This document shows positions 39,988-48,336 of a stretch of 64,000 bases of DNA, one piece after another. The notes under the pieces were generated by a model, which did not search any database, was not told the DNA's origin, and saw only the letters and a program-made list of their open reading frames with translations. The position numbers and the translations under genes were made by a program. Source of the DNA: Saccharopolyspora indica (GTDB taxonomy: Bacteria; Actinomycetota; Actinomycetes; Mycobacteriales; Pseudonocardiaceae); contig NZ_JAQGLB010000004.1 in NCBI RefSeq assembly GCF_027853965.1, positions 186,001 through 250,000 on the forward strand, read 5' to 3'. Numbering within the stretch: the stretch's first letter is position 1; every line of letters starts with the position of its first letter.

Positions 39988-41819
39988 CGCTGCCCCTCAT
40001 CTCCGCTCTGGTCTTCCAGCGGCAGCTCGGCTTCGACCCGCCAACCGACGTGCTCGCCCGGTCCGGCGTGAAACCTGCCGCCGAGCAACTCGATCCGCTC
40101 CCGCATCCCGACCAGACCGTATCCCCCTGATCCACCGACGGGTTGGCGGCGCACCCCCGAACCGTCGTCGGTGATCAACGTGTACAGGTTGTCGTGATCG
40201 GCCCACACCTTGATCTGGACCAAGCTCGCGTCCAACGCGTGCTTCTCCGAGTTCGTCAGCGATTCCTGCACCACGCGCAGCGCGGAACGCGCCACCTCCT
40301 GCGGAACCGGCCGGTTGACCAAGTCGACCCGCAGGTCCACCCGCGGTGGGCGGGTGTGCTCCGTGGAATGGCGCTGGGCCGATTCCACCAGCGCCCGCAG
40401 GTCGGCTTCGAGATCGGTGGTGGCCTGCTCCGTCGCGGCCGAAGCGCCGGCGGGTTCGGTGCTGCGCATGCTCCCCACCAGCCGCCGCATCGCGGTCAGC
40501 GCCTCGGTGCCGCTCTCCGCGATCCGCGCGAGCGCATCGGTCGCCGCCTTCGGGTTCTTCTCGGCCACCATCTGGGCCGCCTGCGCCTGCACCACGATGC
40601 CGGTGACGTGGTGCGCCACCACGTCGTGCAGCTCGCGGGCCAAGGCCATCCGCTCGGCCTGCTGCGCGCTCTCCACCGCGGAGTGCACCGTCCGCGCCCG
40701 CTCCTCGTCCCTGGCGCGGAAGTACATCCCGGTGCCGACCGAGATCACCAGCAGCAGCCCGCCCATGAACACCGCGGGCATCAGCTCGCTCGTGTTGCCG
40801 GGGTCGTACTCGTAGTGGTTGTACCGGTACCGCGGGGTCATGAACACGGCGAGCAACGTCACCACGACCAGCGTGGCGGTGGCCTGGATGGCGCGCCGGA
40901 TCTCCGCGTGGCGGACCACGTAGGTCACCAGCAGCATGCCCGCACCGGTCGCCGCGAGGGACACCGGTCCCAGGATGTTGCCCCGGCTGCCGGTCAGCCC
41001 CAGCACCTGCAGCACCAGGGTCGTCAGCAGCAGCGTCGCCGCGCCCAGGTACGCGGACTCGGTCGGCCGCATCGGGGCGAACGCGGCCAGCACCGCCATG
41101 ACCAGGCCGCTGAGCAGCACCACCGCGTTCGACATGAGGCCCAGCTCGCCGTTCTTGGTGAACTCCAGGAACAGCAGGATGCTCAGGGCGGCCATCACGG
41201 GCCACTGGCGCCGCAGCAGCCCCTGCATCGGCGAGTCCTGGAAGCGGCTCCGGCCGGGCCAGTTCCCGCGCAGGTACAGGCCGGTGCCGGTGGCGAGCAG
41301 CAGCTGCAGGAAGCCGAAGGCCAGCGTCTGGTCGCCGTCGACACCGGAGTACTCGGCCACCCGCAACCGGACCGCGACCGATACCAGGCAGCTCAGCACG
41401 AGCACGGCGGTCACCGGGATGGCCTTGCGCAGCGGGCTCGCCCGGAACAGGTAGAGCACCAGCAGCAGGCCGGCGGCGTTCTCGGTCGGCAGGATCTCCG
41501 CCAGGCCGAGGCTGTAGACGTACGAGCGGGTCACCGCCAGCACCCCGGTGTTGCCGAGCAGCACCACCGCGGCGAGCAGTCCACATCGGACCGGGTACCG
41601 CCTGCCGAAGATCGCCAGCAGCGCCATCACGGCGATACCGGGGAGCATCAGCACCGCACTGCGCCGGTCGCCGTATATCTCCAGCAGCGCCAGCGTGTCG
41701 CCGCACAGGACCAGGCCGAGCAACGCCGCGAAGATCCATTGCTCGCGCAGCAAGCTGCCGAACCGGTGCCACCAGGGCGCGTCCGGTCCGGGTCCGTTGG
41801 GCGTCGCGAAGCTGCTCAC
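39984..41819 (-). CDS. Membrane sensor histidine kinase (HisKA_3)
   Basis: 611 aa from GTG 41819. About ten to twelve membrane helices fill residues 25-370, an unusually large sensor for this class. The dimerisation/phospho-acceptor box is ALARELHDVVAHHVTGIVVQAQ, followed by a HATPase domain (VVQESLTNSEKHA, GSGGYGLVGMRERIELLGG). It forms an operon with the response regulator, is divergent from a LolD/FtsX-type ABC transporter, and the shared gap carries three phased palindromes. Such modules commonly sense and expel membrane-active antibiotics. Confidence 0.92.
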   Translation of the reverse strand: MSSFATPNGPGPDAPWWHRFGSLLREQWIFAALLGLVLCGDTLALLEIYGDRRSAVLMLPGIAVMALLAIFGRRYPVRCGLLAAVVLLGNTGVLAVTRSYVYSLGLAEILPTENAAGLLLVLYLFRASPLRKAIPVTAVLVLSCLVSVAVRLRVAEYSGVDGDQTLAFGFLQLLLATGTGLYLRGNWPGRSRFQDSPMQGLLRRQWPVMAALSILLFLEFTKNGELGLMSNAVVLLSGLVMAVLAAFAPMRPTESAYLGAATLLLTTLVLQVLGLTGSRGNILGPVSLAATGAGMLLVTYVVRHAEIRRAIQATATLVVVTLLAVFMTPRYRYNHYEYDPGNTSELMPAVFMGGLLLVISVGTGMYFRARDEERARTVHSAVESAQQAERMALARELHDVVAHHVTGIVVQAQAAQMVAEKNPKAATDALARIAESGTEALTAMRRLVGSMRSTEPAGASAATEQATTDLEADLRALVESAQRHSTEHTRPPRVDLRVDLVNRPVPQEVARSALRVVQESLTNSEKHALDASLVQIKVWADHDNLYTLITDDGSGVRRQPVGGSGGYGLVGMRERIELLGGRFHAGPGEHVGWRVEAELPLEDQSGDEGQR

Positions 41820-41852
41820 GCTGAAACGGTAGTCGGTGCGCCCGGTCGGGCA

Positions 41853-41913
41853 CCTTGGCCGATCGGCTGGAACAACCTGGCCGATCGGCCGACCTCCGCA
41901 GCACGATCAGCGG
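41853..41913. promoter_or_regulatory. Triplet of GGCCGATCGGCC-type palindromes, group 2
   Basis: Centres at 41862.5 (TTGGCCGATCGGCTGG), 41884.5 (CTGGCCGATCGGCC) and 41906.5 (GCACGATCAGCG), exactly 22 bp apart; a further GGCCGATCCGG lies at 41920-41930. The nearest is 43 bp from the kinase start codon, nearly the same as in group 1. They may also serve the divergent ABC operon. Confidence 0.62.
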
Positions 41914-42026
41914 CCCGCAGGCCGATCCGGAAATCGCTGCCGCCGACCAGTGTTGATGGCATCGCGGCGGCCCGTTCCGAGCGGCGCCCCACCACCCAGA
42001 GCAGTGCGCACGAGCAGGAGGAAGAC

Positions 42027-42734
42027 ATGTCGGCTCCCATGGCCGCGCAACGGCCCGGAGATCCGTTCCTGGTGGGACGGGGTCTGGTCAAGAACTACGG
42101 CGCGTACCGCGCGCTGGCCGGGGTGGACATCTCCCTCCGCGCCGGCGAGGTGGTCGCGATCGTGGGGCCGTCCGGATCCGGCAAGACCACGCTGCTGCAC
42201 GTGCTGGCAGGCATCCTGCGCCCGGACGGCGGGGAGGTCCTGCTCGACGGGCACCGCATCGACCAGCTCGGCGAGGCCAAGCGCAGCGCGCTGCGCAGGC
42301 ACGAGTTCGGGTTCGTCTTCCAGCAGGGCATGCTGGTCGGCGAGCTGACCGCGGCCGAGAACACGGCGTTACCGCTGCTGCTGGCCGGGGCCAACCGCAA
42401 GCAGGCGATGGCAGGTGCGCGGGACTGGCTCGGGCGGCTCGGCCTCGGCGGCATGGAGGACCGGCTGCCCGGTGAGCTCTCCGGCGGCCAGGCGCAGCGG
42501 GTCGCGATCGCGCGAGCGCTCGCCCACCGGCCGAAGGTGATCTTCGCCGACGAGCCAACCGGCGCGCTGGACACGCGCACCGGTGAGGAGACCACCAACG
42601 CGCTCTTCAACGCCGCGGCCGCCACCAACGCGGCCGTGGTGATCGTGACGCACGACCGCGATCTGGCCGCCAAGGCCGGCCGCGTGGTGGAGATCCGCGA
42701 CGGGCTGATCGCCGGTGGGGTGATGGCCGCATGA
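42027..42734 (+). CDS. ABC transporter ATP-binding protein, LolD/MacB type
   Basis: 235 aa. ATG 42027 has AGGAGG 5 nt upstream. Walker A GPSGSGKTTLLHVLAG, Q-loop FVFQQGMLVGELTAAENTALPLLL, signature LSGGQAQRVAIARAL, Walker B VIFADEPTGALD and the switch His in VIVTHDRDLA are all present. The LolD-type sequence goes with FtsX-like permeases, and the next gene (ATGA overlap) encodes one. Probably involved in efflux or removal of a peptide antibiotic or lipoprotein-type cargo under the adjacent two-component system. Confidence 0.94.
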   Translation: MSAPMAAQRPGDPFLVGRGLVKNYGAYRALAGVDISLRAGEVVAIVGPSGSGKTTLLHVLAGILRPDGGEVLLDGHRIDQLGEAKRSALRRHEFGFVFQQGMLVGELTAAENTALPLLLAGANRKQAMAGARDWLGRLGLGGMEDRLPGELSGGQAQRVAIARALAHRPKVIFADEPTGALDTRTGEETTNALFNAAAATNAAVVIVTHDRDLAAKAGRVVEIRDGLIAGGVMAA

Positions 42735-44965
42735 ATCCGGTGCAGTTGGCGCTGCGGGTGCTGCGCGTGGACTCGCGCAGCCGCCTGTCCGCCGTGCTCA
42801 CCGCCGCGGGAGTCGCGGTGGCCACCGCGCTGATCCTCTTCCTGGCGACCCTCCCGAACGCGACGGAAGCCCGTTTGACGCGGTCGGAATGGCAGCAGGG
42901 CTCGGTGACGGAGTCCGGTGTCACGATGGCCAACCGGGACTTCTTCCAGAACGATCCCATCGTGCGGCTGGACGTCTCCGGCCGGGCCGAGCAGGGCAGC
43001 GGGGCGCCGGACTACCCCGGCCCCGGCGAGGTGCTGCTGTCCCCGCGACTGGCCGAACTGGCCGAGCAGCATCCGGACCAGACGCTCGCCGACCGGTTCG
43101 CGGGCCAGGTGGTCGGCACGATCGACGAAAGCTCGCTGAAGTTCCCCGAGCAGCTGGTCGCGATCGTCGGGCACGCACCAGGGGCGCTGGACGCGGCGGA
43201 GGCCGCGGAGAAGGCGGAGCTGGCCGGTGCGTTGGCGGTCAGCAACAGCGACTTCATGCTGGACATCCTGGCTGGAGTCGGCATCGTGCTGCTGGCGATC
43301 CCCAGCATGGTGCTGGTCGCCTCGGCCGCCCGCCTGACCGCAGCACGACGGGAACGCCGACTGGCCGCGCTGCGGTTGGCCGGAGCCACTCCCGGGCAGG
43401 TGATCGGCGTGGTCACCGCCGAGACGGCCGTCGCCGCCGTGACGGGCACGGTCGTGGGGCTGCTGCTGAGCTGGCCGCTGCGGTACCTCGGCACGCAGAT
43501 CCCGTGGGGCGGTGGCACCTGGCTGGCCAGTGACTTCACCCCGTCGGTGGTCATCGTCGCGCTGGTCGGTCTGCTGATCCCGGCGCTGGTCGTGCTGGCC
43601 GCGGTGCTGGGCCTGCGGCGGGTGGTCCGCACGCCGCTCGGCGCGGCGATGAGCCACACGCGGAAGCGACCGAAGGCGTGGCGCCTGCTCTCGCTGGTCG
43701 CCGTGGGCGCGTTCTTCCTCTTCGGGCTTTACACGGCCGAGGAGACCGGCGGCATGGGCGTCCTGCTCGCCTCGCTGGCAGCGGTGCTGCTGTCGGCGTC
43801 CATCATCGGGCCGTGGCTGACCGGGACGCTCGGTTCGCTGTTCGCCGCCGCGTGGCGGAAGCCGTCGGTGCTGCTGGCCGGAAGGCGGTTGAGCAGCGAT
43901 CCGAAGGCCGCCTACCGCTCGGTGTCGGGCATCGTGCTGGCGGTGTTCGTCGGGACGATGGCACTGACCCTGCTCCCCAGCTTCGAGGCGTTCGCCGGCG
44001 GCGGCCGCTCGTTCAAGGACACGGTGCTCTACGTGGACGTCCCGACGGCGCAGGCCGCTGAGCAGGAAAAGCGCATCAGGGACGGACTGGCCGCCAGCGG
44101 AACGGACGCGACGGTGGCGAGCACCGAGAAGATCTTCCTGGAAGCGCCCGACGGGCAGACCGTCTCCGGGCTCGTGATCGATTGCCGGGCTGCGGCGGCG
44201 CTGACCCGGATCAACGTCGGGGACTGCGCCGGGCCACCCGCGATCCGGGCCGCCGCGTCCCAGCAGCTGCCCAGCTCGGGTCTGAAGGTGCAGGCATCCC
44301 CGCTGGCAGGCGCCACCTTCGACGAAACTCCGTCGATCGTGCTGCCCGGGGAAGTCCCGATTCGCCCGCTGGGTGCCAACGAGGATCCGGACCTCGACTA
44401 CACGGTGCTGGTCGATCCCGCGCTGGTGCCCGGGTTCCCGGAGGGGGAATCGACGCTGGCGGTGAACCCGGCGAACGATGCGGACCGGGAGAAGGTGCGG
44501 ACGGTGCTCGCGGCCGCCGTGCCGGGGGAGAGCTTCAACAGCCGTGAGCTGCGGCTCTACGACCAGCAGCTGATGCTCGGCGACCTCAAGCGGGTCACCG
44601 CCATCGGGCTCGGGCTGACCGCGTTGCTGGCCGGGTGCAGTGCGGCGATCACGGCGGCCTCGTCGGTGGTCGACCGGCGGAAGACCTTCGCCGCGCTGAT
44701 CGCCGCAGGTACTCCGGTCCGGGTGCTCAGCCGAGCTCTGCGCACTGAAGCCGCGCTGCCTGCGCTGGTCGCGACGATCGGGGCGGGCGTAGCCGGGACC
44801 GCGGTCGCAGCCGGGATCTTCACGCTGTTCGGTGACTACCCGGTGGTGCTCAGCGGCTGGCTCCTGGCGCCGGTGGTCATCGGACTGGCCGTCGCGGTGA
44901 TCGCGTCCGCCAGCAGCGGGCCGATGCTGCGCCGGATCAGCGCGGAGCGCATCAGCGAGGAGTAG
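42731..44965 (+). CDS. FtsX-like ABC transporter permease
   Basis: 744 aa. One N-terminal helix (LSAVLTAAGVAVATALILFLAT) is followed by two FtsX domains. The first has helices around residues 180-310 (GVGIVLLAIPSMVLVASAARL...). The second is C-terminal (VTAIGLGLTALLAGCSAAITAASSV...). A large extracytoplasmic segment lies between. Start overlaps the ATPase stop (ATGA). It ends at a strong terminator. Confidence 0.9.
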   Translation: MNPVQLALRVLRVDSRSRLSAVLTAAGVAVATALILFLATLPNATEARLTRSEWQQGSVTESGVTMANRDFFQNDPIVRLDVSGRAEQGSGAPDYPGPGEVLLSPRLAELAEQHPDQTLADRFAGQVVGTIDESSLKFPEQLVAIVGHAPGALDAAEAAEKAELAGALAVSNSDFMLDILAGVGIVLLAIPSMVLVASAARLTAARRERRLAALRLAGATPGQVIGVVTAETAVAAVTGTVVGLLLSWPLRYLGTQIPWGGGTWLASDFTPSVVIVALVGLLIPALVVLAAVLGLRRVVRTPLGAAMSHTRKRPKAWRLLSLVAVGAFFLFGLYTAEETGGMGVLLASLAAVLLSASIIGPWLTGTLGSLFAAAWRKPSVLLAGRRLSSDPKAAYRSVSGIVLAVFVGTMALTLLPSFEAFAGGGRSFKDTVLYVDVPTAQAAEQEKRIRDGLAASGTDATVASTEKIFLEAPDGQTVSGLVIDCRAAAALTRINVGDCAGPPAIRAAASQQLPSSGLKVQASPLAGATFDETPSIVLPGEVPIRPLGANEDPDLDYTVLVDPALVPGFPEGESTLAVNPANDADREKVRTVLAAAVPGESFNSRELRLYDQQLMLGDLKRVTAIGLGLTALLAGCSAAITAASSVVDRRKTFAALIAAGTPVRVLSRALRTEAALPALVATIGAGVAGTAVAAGIFTLFGDYPVVLSGWLLAPVVIGLAVAVIASASSGPMLRRISAERISEE

Positions 44966-44981
44966 ACCAAACGGCAGGTCG

Positions 44982-45019
44982 GTGTGCGGGCACGGTCGGG
45001 AACGGCCGTGCCCGCACAC
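44982..45019 (+). terminator. Terminator of the LolD/FtsX operon
   Basis: GTGTGCGGGCACGG and its exact complement form a 14-bp stem around a 10-nt loop, starting 17 nt after the permease stop. Confidence 0.85.
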
Positions 45020-45029
45020 GCATGCGTCC

Positions 45030-45110
45030 GGCCAGCCGATCGGCCAGTCAGGCACCGCACGGGACTGGCCGATCGGTCAGCCGGCCCGGCCACCTGACCG
45101 ATCCGCCGAC
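45030..45110. promoter_or_regulatory. Triplet of GGCCGATCGGCC-type palindromes, group 3
   Basis: Centres at 45039.5 (CCAGCCGATCGGCCAG), 45072.5 (CTGGCCGATCGGTCAG) and 45101.5 (CTGACCGATCCGCC). Spacings are 33 and 29 bp. They lie just upstream of the 109-aa membrane protein gene. Confidence 0.6.
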
Positions 45111-45131
45111 CCCCTGGAAGAGGAGAAGCTT

Positions 45132-45461
45132 GTGGTGTCAACGCGGAAGGGCGCGAGCAGCGGAGCGCCGGGAGCCAGGAAGGTCGGGGTTGAAATGGTC
45201 ACCACCATCTTTTCCATCATCGGAGGCGTCCTCGCAGTGGCCGTGCTGCTGCTCATGTCGATCAGCTCGGTCCTGCCGGACCTGCTGGAGCGCTTCGCGC
45301 CCCGTCAGAGCGCCGACGAGGCGGTCACTCGACGGATGGATCGGTCCCGAGGCAGCGCCGGTTCAGCCGCGACAGCTCGTCGTAGCGCGGTTGCCTCGGT
45401 GCGGGGGACTGGAAGCCACGCGGTGCTCCCTGCCGGGCACGCCGGTTCGCTTCCCTGGTGA
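45132..45461 (+). CDS. Small membrane protein, C-terminus antisense to NOS gene
   Basis: 109 aa from GTG 45132 (AGGAG 6 nt upstream). After a basic N-terminus (STRKGASSGAPGARK) comes one hydrophobic helix at ~25-47 (TTIFSIIGGVLAVAVLLLMS) and an amphipathic VLPDLLERF. The last ~45 codons overlap the 3' end of the convergent nitric oxide synthase gene, and their composition looks like antisense reading, so the true protein may once have been shorter. The promoter carries group 3 palindromes, linking it to the 40-kb two-component locus. Confidence 0.6.
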   Translation: MVSTRKGASSGAPGARKVGVEMVTTIFSIIGGVLAVAVLLLMSISSVLPDLLERFAPRQSADEAVTRRMDRSRGSAGSAATARRSAVASVRGTGSHAVLPAGHAGSLPW

Positions 45462-46707
45462 CGCTGAACATCGGCCGGGAGGCGCTGGGGCGCTGTCCGG
45501 AGCGCAACCAGGCGAGTCGGTGCAGGGCTTCGCTGTGGTGATCGGTGATCGTGACCCGCGCGGAGTCGAAGGAGAACAGCACGGCCCGGTTGATCTCGAC
45601 GATCGCCCGGTCCCGCCACAGGGTTCGTTCTGTCGAGGTGTCCATGCCCAGCCGTTCGGCGACGTGCCGGGTGATCCCGTAGGCGTTCTCGTCGGCCAGC
45701 CCGCGGGTGCCGATCTCGGTTCCGACGAACCAGGTGTTGAACGGCGCGGCCGGGTAGCGGATTCCGCCGATGTCCAACTGCATATTGCTGATCAGCGGCA
45801 CCGTGTGCCAACGCAGTCCGAGCTCGGCGAACCACGGGTGCTCCGGGTGTTCCAGCGGAACCTCCTGCACCACGTCGCGGGGCGGGGCGACCAGCTGGAT
45901 GCCCTCGTGCGCGGTTTCCACCACGAGCGGCAGGTGGTCGAAGCGGCCGCGCTGGACCGGCGGCTTCCAGCCCATCCGCTGGACTTCCGCGGTGAAGCCG
46001 CTGTAGCGGGCGTCGCCGAGCACTCCGCCACCGGACATCGCGTATCCGGCGTAGCGCACCACCTGCTCGTTCCAGATGCGCGGGCCGGGGGTGCTGGGGG
46101 AGTCCGGGGCGAAGACGGTGACCAACGGCTGGATCCGGCCGGCATTGGTGGCCAAGCGCAGGTGCTCGAAGCACTCGCTGGCAATGGCCGAGCCGTTGCG
46201 CAGCCCGCGCAGGTCGCGGACCTTCAGCCGGCGCCAGGGAACACCGCTGGTGCACCAACCGCTGTCGCGGAGCGCGACTCGAGCGCCGTAGGCGAGTTCG
46301 GGGCCGGTGTGCCGATAGGTGCCGGTGGCGGCGATCGCGCGACGTACCTCGGTCAGCCGTTCGGCGAGCGATCCGGCCTTCGGGTGCGCGTCGTGGAAAG
46401 CACGCAGGAACTCTTCGGCAGCTGAGACGTCCGTGGTCGAATCCGTCCGCACGAGCGCGCTCGACGGGCTGCCGCCGGACTCGCCGACCTCGCACGCAAC
46501 GTCGGGAGCCGACTCGGGCGGGCGTTGCTGGACCGGGATCACTTCATCACGGGTAACCGTCACGGGCCGGAAACGTAGTCGCGATCGGCGCTTACTCGTC
46601 ACTCCAGCGGCACTCTTCTTTCCGGTGAAATTCCTGGCCACGATCGTAGCCGTGACAACCGGATGTGAACGGCATCGGCCAACTTGCGCCCGAACTTGAT
46701 CGCTCAA
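45325..46707 (-). CDS. nos: Bacterial nitric oxide synthase, oxygenase domain
   Basis: Up to 460 aa; the start is uncertain because the first ~80 residues are unlike other bacterial NOS. The heme-ligand Cys is in DSGWCTSGVPWRRL. Further signatures: SECFEHLRLATNAGRIQPL, GPRIWNEQVVRYAGY, ISNMQLDIGGIRYPAAPFNT, GTEIGTRGLADENAYG (with the substrate-binding Glu) and DRAIVEINRAVLFSFDSARV...DHHSE. It makes NO from L-arginine and, like bacterial NOS generally, lacks a reductase domain. After DHHSE the usual Trp-x-x-Pro-Pro segment that shapes the pterin site is not evident in frame. That is either divergence or a lost tail. Confidence 0.88.
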   Translation of the reverse strand: MSDQVRAQVGRCRSHPVVTATIVARNFTGKKSAAGVTSKRRSRLRFRPVTVTRDEVIPVQQRPPESAPDVACEVGESGGSPSSALVRTDSTTDVSAAEEFLRAFHDAHPKAGSLAERLTEVRRAIAATGTYRHTGPELAYGARVALRDSGWCTSGVPWRRLKVRDLRGLRNGSAIASECFEHLRLATNAGRIQPLVTVFAPDSPSTPGPRIWNEQVVRYAGYAMSGGGVLGDARYSGFTAEVQRMGWKPPVQRGRFDHLPLVVETAHEGIQLVAPPRDVVQEVPLEHPEHPWFAELGLRWHTVPLISNMQLDIGGIRYPAAPFNTWFVGTEIGTRGLADENAYGITRHVAERLGMDTSTERTLWRDRAIVEINRAVLFSFDSARVTITDHHSEALHRLAWLRSGQRPSASRPMFSVTREANRRARQGAPRGFQSPAPRQPRYDELSRLNRRCLGTDPSVE

Positions 46708-46815
46708 TCAAGCGAATCGTTATCTGTTGATCTTCGCGGTGAGCGGATCTCCGCACTCCCACCAAGAGCGATCGCGACGTCCGGAAGGCGCCAGCCAACG
46801 GCATCCGCAACGACA

Positions 46816-47265
46816 ATGCTGGGGGCCGTGACCGATCAGAGCAACACCAGGACGATCTTGAAGCGCATGTACGCGGCCGAGGCCGAGTACCTGTTGGCGG
46901 GCGGGCCCGGCAGCGCCGACTTCGAACTCCTCGCGGAGCACTTCTCGCCAGAGGTCGTGCTGCACCAGGCCGAAGCGCTGCCCTACGGCGGGATCTGGCG
47001 CGGCCACGCGGACCTGGAACGGTTCTTCGCCGCGATGAGCCGGACCTGGGCGGTGTTCGAGTTCACCGAGCAGGAGTTCGTCGCCACCGACGAGAGCACC
47101 GGGACCGCAGTCGTGCTCACCCAGGTGCGGGCCCGCTCCCGCGCCACCGGTCGCGACCTCGAGTTCCCGATCCTGCAAACGATCACCGTCCAGGACGGCC
47201 GGATCACCGAGGTCCGACCGTTCTACTGGGACACAGCAGCGATCGCTGCGGCCTGCAAGCCCTAG
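46816..47265 (+). CDS. SnoaL-like / NTF2-fold protein
   Basis: 149 aa from ATG 46816; upstream in-frame codons to 46684 look non-coding. Pattern typical of the fold: helices ILKRMYAAEAEYLLAGG and FELLAEHFSPEVVLHQAEALPYGGIWRGHADLERFFAAMSRTW, then strands FEFTEQEFVATDE, AVVLTQVRARSRATGRDLEFPILQTITVQDGRITEVRPFYWDTAAI. Ligand and reaction unknown. It is divergent from the nos gene. Confidence 0.78.
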   Translation: MLGAVTDQSNTRTILKRMYAAEAEYLLAGGPGSADFELLAEHFSPEVVLHQAEALPYGGIWRGHADLERFFAAMSRTWAVFEFTEQEFVATDESTGTAVVLTQVRARSRATGRDLEFPILQTITVQDGRITEVRPFYWDTAAIAAACKP

Positions 47266-47304
47266 CGGGCAGCGCCGCGGCCGAACGGGCCGCCACGGGT
47301 GGGC

Positions 47305-47334
47305 GTCCCGGGCAGCGACCGGCTTGCCCGGGAC
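47305..47334. terminator. Terminator between SnoaL-like and GNAT genes
   Basis: GTCCCGGGCA and TGCCCGGGAC, a perfect 10-bp stem with a 10-nt loop, between convergent stops at 47265 and 47350. Confidence 0.75.
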
Positions 47335-47349
47335 CCCCACACCAGCCGC

Positions 47350-47799
47350 TCAGGCGGGCTGGCGCGCCATGAAGACGTCCACCGGATCCTCGGACTCGAT
47401 GGAGAACCCGTGCCGCTCGTACAGCCGCAGGGCCGGGCTGCCCTGCAGGACGTTCAGCCGCACCAGCACGCCATCGCGGTCGCACTGCTCGAGCAGCAGG
47501 CGCAGCACGCCCGAACCGATGCCGCTGCCCTGCAGGTGCGGTGCGAGGTAGAAGTGCTCCAGCCAGTGGGCGTCCTCGGCCGGTCGCAGAGCCACGCAGC
47601 CGGCGAACGCGCCGTCCACTTCGATCACCCGGGTGCACGCGGGGTCGAACCCGTCGCGCAGCCGCTGCCGCACGCGCTGCTCGTCGTACCGGCCGAGCCG
47701 CTCCAGGTCCGCCCGCAGCACCACGGCGCGCAGTTCGGCCACCGCCTCGACGTCGGCCTCCGAAGCCGCTCGGACATCCCAGCTCACCACGGTGGCCAC
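47350..47799 (-). CDS. GNAT-family N-acetyltransferase
   Basis: 149 aa. The acetyl-CoA-binding motif A is FYLAPHLQGSGIGSGVLRLLLEQC (~90-113), followed by motif B LNVLQGSPALRLYERHGF. Members acetylate amines on small molecules or proteins; the target is unknown here. It is upstream of nothing co-directional within 80 nt and follows the DinB gene by 16 nt, so the two may be co-transcribed. Confidence 0.9.
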   Translation of the reverse strand: MATVVSWDVRAASEADVEAVAELRAVVLRADLERLGRYDEQRVRQRLRDGFDPACTRVIEVDGAFAGCVALRPAEDAHWLEHFYLAPHLQGSGIGSGVLRLLLEQCDRDGVLVRLNVLQGSPALRLYERHGFSIESEDPVDVFMARQPA

Positions 47800-47815
47800 G
47801 CTACTTCGGGCCGGT

Positions 47816-48319
47816 CTAGCGCCCGACGGAGCCGTCGATGTGCTCGCGGAGGATGTCCGCGTGGCCGGCGTGCCGCGCGGTCTCCTCGATCATGTGCACC
47901 AGGATCCAGCGCATCGACGGCGGGGTCGCCTCGCGCACCGAACGCGCGCCAGGCGTGCCCAGGTCGTCGCACGCCAGGACGACTTCGTTGCTCCGCCGGA
48001 TCGCGCGCCGGTAGGCGCTGATCAGCTGGTCGGCGGTTTCGTCCGCGGCGAGCGGTGCTTCGTCGTCCTGGACGGGGACGTCGGCACCGTCGTAGGACCA
48101 TTCGAACCAGTTGGCCTCGACCGCCGTCAGGTGCTTGATCAGGCCGAGCACGCTGGTGCCGGAGGCGACTCCAGGAGTGCGGGCTTGCTGGTCGGAGAGG
48201 CCTGCTGTCTTGGCGATGACGGCTTCCCGCAGGTAGTCCAGGAAGGTCAGCAGCGTCGTCCGCTCGTCGGTGTTGCTGTTCGGCGGCCCGAGATCGCCGC
48301 GCGGCGCGTCGTCGGTCAT
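47816..48319 (-). CDS. DinB-superfamily protein (DUF664)
   Basis: 167 aa from ATG 48319. Four-helix-bundle pattern with metal-binding His residues: LLTFLDYLREAVIAKTAGLSDQQA, GLIKHLTAVEANWFEWSY and the C-terminal HMIEETARHAGHADILREHIDG (the HxxxH-type ligands). DUF664 proteins are mycothiol- or metal-dependent enzymes of uncertain role. It lies 17 nt downstream of trmB on the same strand. Confidence 0.9.
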   Translation of the reverse strand: MTDDAPRGDLGPPNSNTDERTTLLTFLDYLREAVIAKTAGLSDQQARTPGVASGTSVLGLIKHLTAVEANWFEWSYDGADVPVQDDEAPLAADETADQLISAYRRAIRRSNEVVLACDDLGTPGARSVREATPPSMRWILVHMIEETARHAGHADILREHIDGSVGR

Positions 48320-48336
48320 GCCGCGACAGTACGCGG

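Noticed and set aside
42095..45055. A 986-codon open frame antisense to the LolD/FtsX operon
   Set aside because: Shadow frame; composition is Arg/Gly/Gln-rich without recognisable motifs.
45001..45110. The GGCCGATCGGCC repeats as part of the permease terminator
   Set aside because: The terminator is fully explained by 44982-45019; the palindromes follow it and match similar groups placed before start codons elsewhere.
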